DNA of 64,000 bases from Inia geoffrensis (Eukaryota; Chordata; Mammalia; Artiodactyla; Iniidae): positions 169,498,815 through 169,562,814 of the forward strand of contig CM070900.1 in assembly GCA_036417435.1 (NCBI GenBank). The letters are read 5' to 3'. The translations under genes and the position numbers were made by a program. Below, in pieces: positions 59,079 through 64,000 of this stretch. The notes beneath the pieces were generated by a model, which was not told where the DNA came from, searched no databases, and saw only the letters and a program-made list of their open reading frames with translations. Numbering within the stretch: the first letter of the stretch is position 1; each line of letters starts with the position of its first letter.

Positions 59079-59986
59079 ATGAGAAGACAGAAAAACACAC
59101 AGCAGATGAAGGAGCAAGATAAAAATGCACCAGACCTAACAAATGAAGAAGTAATAGGCAGTCTACCTGAAAAAGAATTCAGAATAATGATAGTAAAGAT
59201 GATCCAGAATCTCGGAAATAGAATGGAGGCAGGGATGGAGAAGATGCAAGAAATGTTTAACAAAGATCTAGAAGAACTAAAGAACAAACAAACAGAGATG
59301 AACAACACAATAACTGAAATGAAAAATACACTAGATGGGATCAATAGCAGAATAACTGAGGCAGAAGAACGGATAAGTGACCTGGAAGATAAAATAGTGG
59401 AAATAACTACTGCAGAGCAGAATAAAGAAAAAAGAATGAAAAGAACTGAGGACAGTCTCAGAGACCTCTGGGACAACATTAAATGCACCAACATTCGAAT
59501 TATAGGGGTTCCAGAGGATGAGGAGAAAAAGAAAGGGACTGAGAAAATATTTGAAGAGATTATAGTTGAAAACTTCCCTAATATGGGAAAGGAAATAGTT
59601 AACCAAGTCCAGGAAGCAGAGAGAGTCCCATACAGGATAAAGCCAAGGAGAAATACACCAAGACACATATTAATCAAACTCTCAAAAATTAAATACAAAG
59701 AAAGCATATTAAAAGCAGCAAGGGAAAAAAAAAACAAATAACACACAAGGGAATCCCCATAAGGCTAACAGCTGATCTCTCAGCAGAAACTCTGCAAGCC
59801 AGAAGGGAGTGGCAGGACATACTGAAAGTGATGAAGGAGAAATGCCTGCAACCACGATTACTCTACCCAGCAAAGATCTCATTCAGATTTGATGGAGAAA
59901 TTAAAACCTTTACAGACAAGCAAAAGCTGAGAGAGTTCAGCACCACCAAACCAGCTTTACAACAACTGTTGAAGGAACTTCTCTAG
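59079..59986 (+). pseudogene. LINE-1 ORF1 (RNA-binding chaperone), frameshifted
   Basis: ORF1p is a trimeric RNA-binding protein that coats L1 RNA in cytoplasmic particles and is needed for retrotransposition. The open frame here runs 220 codons. Residues of about 45-115 form a heptad-rich coiled coil (MEKMQEMF, EELKNKQTEMNNTITEMKNT). An RRM-type domain starts near residue 136 with TNIRIIGVPEDE. The C-terminal domain begins PRHILIKLSKIKYKESILKA. The frame then breaks in a run of ten A at 59,725-59,734 and stops at 59,737-59,739. The rest of the C-terminal domain (with LLYPAKISF and a terminal LLKELL) continues in another frame to a TAG at 59,984-59,986. The intact length would be about 300 residues. 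Start: first ATG of the frame after the leader, as in other L1s. Confidence 0.95.
59725..59734 (+). other. A10 slippage site that breaks ORF1
   Basis: The ORF1 frame is lost exactly in this homopolymer; downstream ORF1 homology sits in the frame shifted by two. A run two shorter or one longer would keep one frame. The change could be real, or an assembly or sequencing error in a homopolymer. Confidence 0.85.
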
Positions 59987-60044
59987 ACAAGAAACACAAG
60001 AGAAGGAAAGGACCTATATCAACGAACCCAAAACAATTTAGAAA

Positions 60045-63000
60045 ATGGGAATAGGAACATGCATATCGATAATTACCTTAAATGTAAATGGACTAAATGC
60101 TCCCACCAAAAGACACAGATTGGCTGAATGGATACAAAAACAAGACCCATATATATGCTGTCTACAAGAGACCCACTTCAGACCTAGAGACACATACAGA
60201 CTGAAAGTAAGGGAATGGAAAAAGATATTCCATGCAAATGGAAATCAAAAGAAAGCTGGAGTAGCAATTCTCATATCAGACAAAATAGACTTTAAAATAA
60301 AGACCATTACAAGAGACAAAGAAGGACACTACATAATGATTAAGGGATCGATCCAAGAAGAAGATATAACAATTGTAAATATTTATGCACCTAACACAGG
60401 AGCACCTCAATACATAAGGCAAAAACTAACAGCCATAAAAGGGGAAATTGACAGTAATACACTCATAGTAGGGGACTTCAACACCCCATTTTCACCAATG
60501 GACAGATCATCCAAAATGAAAATAAATAAGGAAACACAAGCTTTAAATGATACACTAAACAAGATGCACTTGATTGATATCTATAGGACACTCCATCCAA
60601 AAACAACAGAATACACATTTTTCTCAAGTGCTCATGGAACATTCTCCAGGATAGATCATATCTTGGGTCACAAATCAAGCCTTGGTAAATTTAAGAAAAT
60701 TGAAATTGTATCAAGTATCTTTTCCGACCACAACGCCATGAGACCAGATATCAATTACAGGAAAAGATCTGTAAAAAATACAAACACATGGAGGCTAAAC
60801 AATACATTACTCAATAATGAAGTGATCACTGAAGAAATCAAAGAAGAAATTAAAAAATACCTAGAAACAAATGACAATGGAGACACAATGACCCAAAACC
60901 TATGGGATGCTGCAAAAGCAGTTCTAAGAGGGAAGTTTATAGCAATACAAGCCCACCTTAAGAAACAGGAAACATCTCGAATAAACAACCTAACCTTACA
61001 CCTAAAGCAATTAGAGAAAGAAGAACAAAAAACCCCCAAATTTAGTAGAAGGAAAGAAATTATAAAAATCAGATCAGAAATAAACGAAAAAGAAATGAAG
61101 GAAACAATAGCAAAGATCAATAAAACTAAAAGCTGGTTCTTTGAGAAGATAAACAAAATAGATAAACCATTAGCCAGACTCATCAAGAAAAAAAGGGAGA
61201 AGACTCAAATCAATAGAATTAGAAATGAAAATGGAGAAGTAACAACTGACACTGCAGAAATAAAAATGATCATGAGAGATTACTACAAGCAACTCTATGC
61301 CAATAAAATGGACAATCTGGAAGAAATGGACAAATTCTTAGAAATGCACAAACTACCAAGACTGAATCAGGAAGAAATAGAAAATATGAACAGACCAATC
61401 ACAAACACTGAAATTGAAACTGTGATTAAAAATCTTCCAACAAACAAAAGCCCAGGACCAGATGGCTTCACAGCCGAATTCTATCAAGCATTTAGAGAAG
61501 AGCTAACACCTATCCTTCTCAAACTCTTCCAAAACATAGCAGAGGGAGGAACACTCCCCAATTCCTTCTACGAGGCCACCATCACCTTGATACCAAAACC
61601 AGACAAGGATGTCACAAAGAAAGAAAACTATAGGCCAATATCACTGATGAACATAGATGCAAAAATCCTCAACAAAATACTAGCAAACAGAATCCAACAG
61701 CACATCAAAAGGATCATACACCATGATCAAGTGGGGTTTATTCCAGGAATGCAAGGATTCTTCAATATACGCAAATCTATCAATGTGATAAACCATATTA
61801 ACAAATTGAAGGAGAAAAACCGTATGATCATCTCAATAGATGCAGAGAAAGCTTTTGACAAACTTCAACACCCATTTATGATAAAAACCCTACAGAAAGT
61901 AGGCATAGAGGGTCCTTTCCTCAACATAATAAAGGCCATATATGACAAACCCACAGCCAACATCATCCTCAATGGTGAAAAACTGAAAGCATTTCCACTA
62001 AGATCAGGAACAAGACAAGGTTGCCCACTCTCACCACTCTTATTCAACATAGTTTTGGAAGTTTTAGCCACAGCAATCAGAGAAGAAAAGGAGATAAAAG
62101 GAATCCAAATCAGAAAAGAAGAAGTAAAGCTGTCACTGTTTGCAGATGACATGATACTATACATAGAGAATCCTAAAGATGCTACCAGAAAACTACTAGA
62201 GCTAATCAATGAATTTGGTAAAGTAGCAGGATACAAAATTAATGCACAGAAATGTCTGGCATTCCTATATACTAGTGATGAAAAATCTGAAAGTGAAATC
62301 AAGAAAACACTGCCATTTACCATTGCAACAAAAAGAATAAAATACCTAGGAATAAACCTACCTAGGGAGACAAAAGACCTGTATGCAGAAAATTATAAGA
62401 CACTGATGAAAGAAATTAAAGACGATACAAATAGATGGAGGGATATACCATATTCTTGGATTGGAAGAATCAACATTGTGAAAATGACTCTACTACCCAA
62501 AGCAATCTATAGATTCAATGTAATCCCTATCAAACTGCCACTGGCATTTTTCACAGAACTAGAACAAAAAATTTCACAATTTGTATAGAAACACAAAAGA
62601 CCCCGAATAGCTAAAGCCAACTTGAGAGCGAAAAACGGAGCTGGAGGAATCAGGCTCCCTGACTTCAGACTATACTACAAAGCTACAGTAATCAAGACAG
62701 TATGGTACTGGCACAAAAACAGAACGATAGATCAATGGAACATAATAGAAAGCCCAGAGATAAACCCATGCACATATGGACACCTTATCTTTGATAATGG
62801 TGGCAGGAATGTACAGTGGAGAAAGGACAGCCTCTTCAATAAGTGGTGCTGGGAAAACTGGACAGCTACATGTAAAAGTATGAGCTTAGATCACTCCCTA
62901 ACACCATACACAAAAATAAGCTCAAAATGGATTAAAGACCTAAATGTAAGGCCAGAAACTATCAAACTTTTAGAGGAAAACATAGGCAGAACACTCTATG

Positions 63001-63863
63001 ACATAAATCACAGCAAGATCCTTTTTGACCCACCTCCTAGAGCAATGGAAATAAAAACAGAAATAAACAAATGGGACCTAATGAAACTTCAAAGCTTTTG
63101 CACAGCAAAGGAAACCATAAACAAGACCAAAAGACAACCCTCAGAATGGGAGAAAATATTTGCAAATGAAGCAACTGACAAAGGATTCATCTCCAAAATT
63201 TACAAGCAGCTTATGCAGCTCAATAACAAAAAAACAAACAACCCAATCCAAAAATGGGCAGAAGACCTAAATAGACATTTCTCCAAAGAAGATATGCAGA
63301 CTGCCAACAAACACATGAAAGAATGCTCAACATCATTAATCATTAGAGAAATACAGGTCAAAACTACAATGAGATATCACCTCACACCAGTTAGAATGGC
63401 CATCATCAAAAAACCTAGAAACAATAAATGCTGGAGAGGGTGTGGACAAAAGGGAACCCTCTTGCACTGCTGGTGGGAATGTGAATTGGTTCAGCCACTA
63501 TGGAGAACAGTATGGAGGTTCCTTAAAAAACTAAAAATAGAACTACCATATGACCCAGCAATCCCACTACTGGGCATATACCCTGAGAAAACCAAAATTG
63601 AAAAAGAGACGTGTACCAAAATGTTCATCGCAGCTCTATTTACAATAGCCCGGAGATGGAAACAACCTAAGTGCCCATCGTCAGATGAATGGATAAAGAA
63701 GATGTGGCACATATACACAATGGAATATTACTCAGCGTTAAAAAGAAACGAAATTGAGCTATTTGTAATGAGGTGGATAGACCTCGAGTCTGTCATACAG
63801 AGTGAAGTAAGTCAGAAAGACAAAGACAAATACCGTATGCTAACACATATATATGGAATTTAA
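60045..63863 (+). pseudogene. LINE-1 ORF2 (endonuclease and reverse transcriptase) with one stop codon
   Basis: ORF2p nicks chromosomal DNA and reverse-transcribes L1 RNA at the nick. A TAG lies in frame just before the ATG (60,039-60,041), which fits a separately started second ORF. The endonuclease domain keeps its catalytic set: N13, E42 in QETH, D144 and N146 in GDFN, D204 in IDH and H229 in SDHN. The reverse transcriptase (about residues 470-770) has [14 protein letters not shown] and FADD at 699-702. Codon 848 (62,586-62,588) is TAG where L1s have Trp in the KISQF-KHKRP context. The same frame then stays open to 63,863, including the C-terminal CX3CX7HX4C cluster at 1129-1146. Total 1,272 codons, against about 1,275 in human L1. 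The expected product keeps endonuclease and reverse transcriptase but lacks the C-terminal third. Confidence 0.97.
62586..62588 (+). other. Premature TAG (codon 848) in ORF2
   Basis: A single-base TGG-to-TAG change explains it, since the neighbouring residues on both sides are standard for L1 and the frame does not shift. Confidence 0.9.
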
Positions 63864-64000
63864 GGGAAAAAAAATGTTATGAAGAACCTAGGGGTAAGAC
63901 AGGAATAAAGACACAGACCTACTGGAGAACGGACTTGAGGATATGGGGAGGGGGAGGGGTGAGCTATGGGAGGGCGAGGGAGGGGCATGGACATATATAT
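63864..64000 (+). other. Start of LINE-1 3' UTR with a G-rich tract
   Basis: Follows the ORF2 stop. At 63,937-63,986 there is a run of GGGGAGGGGGAGGGG and GGGAGGGCGAGGGAGGGG, the guanine-rich polypurine tract usual in L1 3' UTRs and able in principle to form a quadruplex. The window ends before the polyadenylation signal. Confidence 0.9.

Larger units (their letters stand above)
56923..64000 (+). mobile_element. Nearly full-length young LINE-1, cut by the window end
   Basis: Starts GGGGGATTAAG and reads through a 2.16-kb 5' UTR, ORF1 (59,079-59,986), a 58-bp spacer, ORF2 (60,045-63,863) and the first 137 bases of the 3' UTR. At least 7.08 kb is present, and the poly(A) tail lies outside. Both ORFs are collinear with those of mammalian L1 over their whole length. 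I see only two inactivating changes: a homopolymer frameshift in ORF1 and a nonsense codon in ORF2. So few lesions in 4.8 kb indicate a recent insertion. It is the parent type for the short L1 at 24.8 kb. Autonomous activity of this copy is unlikely. Confidence 0.97.

Noticed and set aside
59018..59746. A 242-codon minus-strand ORF
   Set aside because: It is the antisense of L1 ORF1. Its Leu/Ser/Phe-rich content comes from the A-rich sense strand, and the sense frame has the known domains.
60755..61186. Minus-strand ORFs inside ORF2 (also 60,478-60,678 and 61,865-62,323)
   Set aside because: Antisense shadows of the ORF2 reading frame with no domain of their own.
1..64000. A new defence-type or multi-gene system
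   Set aside because: No cluster of non-transposon ORFs, shared promoters or paired genes exists in the window. The only multi-ORF unit is LINE-1.

Overview
The window looks like a cetacean (whale or dolphin) nuclear genome. The main evidence is nine near-complete and one truncated tRNA-derived SINE of the CHR-2 type, plus two of the CHR-1 type. The CHR families are restricted to cetaceans, hippopotamuses and ruminants, and this form (GGCGCAGTGGTTGAGAG head, GAGAGGCC tail) is typical of whales. I saw no Alu, B1/B2 or BovB. The sequence is AT-rich and has the usual mammalian background of old MIR, L2, L1M, MaLR LTR and hAT fossils. The species call comes from repeat recognition, not a database search.

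I find no host protein-coding exon, tRNA, rRNA or CRISPR array. Almost every ORF over 60 codons lies on a transposable element or a simple repeat, or is chance. The window is therefore intergenic or deeply intronic.

Layout. 1-8.1 kb: unique AT-rich DNA with one SINE and a 1.3-kb 5'-truncated L1 (minus strand). 8.65-11.97 kb: one long L2 relic broken by two L1 3' fragments and a solo LTR. 12-17 kb: a possible regulatory block, two MaLR LTRs, a half-kilobase CA-rich array, more L2 and a SINE. 17-25 kb: old L1M, a MaLR LTR, SINE, MER5A-like, L2 and a very short young L1. 25-29.7 kb: a SINE, then an L1 with a 5' inversion that itself carries a SINE. 29.7-34.8 kb: repeat-poor. 34.8-38.3 kb: four SINEs in mixed orientation around an MLT1-like LTR. 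38.3-44.7 kb: hAT, L2, MIR, two unclassified repeats and an old L1 containing a CHR-1 SINE. 44.7-56.8 kb: mostly unique DNA with a few L2/MIR fossils, one CHR-1 SINE and local tandem repeats.

56,923 to the window end: a nearly full-length, recently inserted LINE-1 on the plus strand. It has a 2.15-kb 5' UTR (YY1-like motif, CpG-rich block, about 280-bp tandem duplication), ORF1 broken by a homopolymer frameshift, ORF2 complete except for one in-frame TAG, and the start of the 3' UTR. Its family supplies the machinery (ORF1p chaperone, ORF2p endonuclease and reverse transcriptase) that copies both L1 and the CHR SINEs. The target-site duplications around many elements here are consistent with that. 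This L1 is the most informative object in the window. I found no convincing undescribed gene system.
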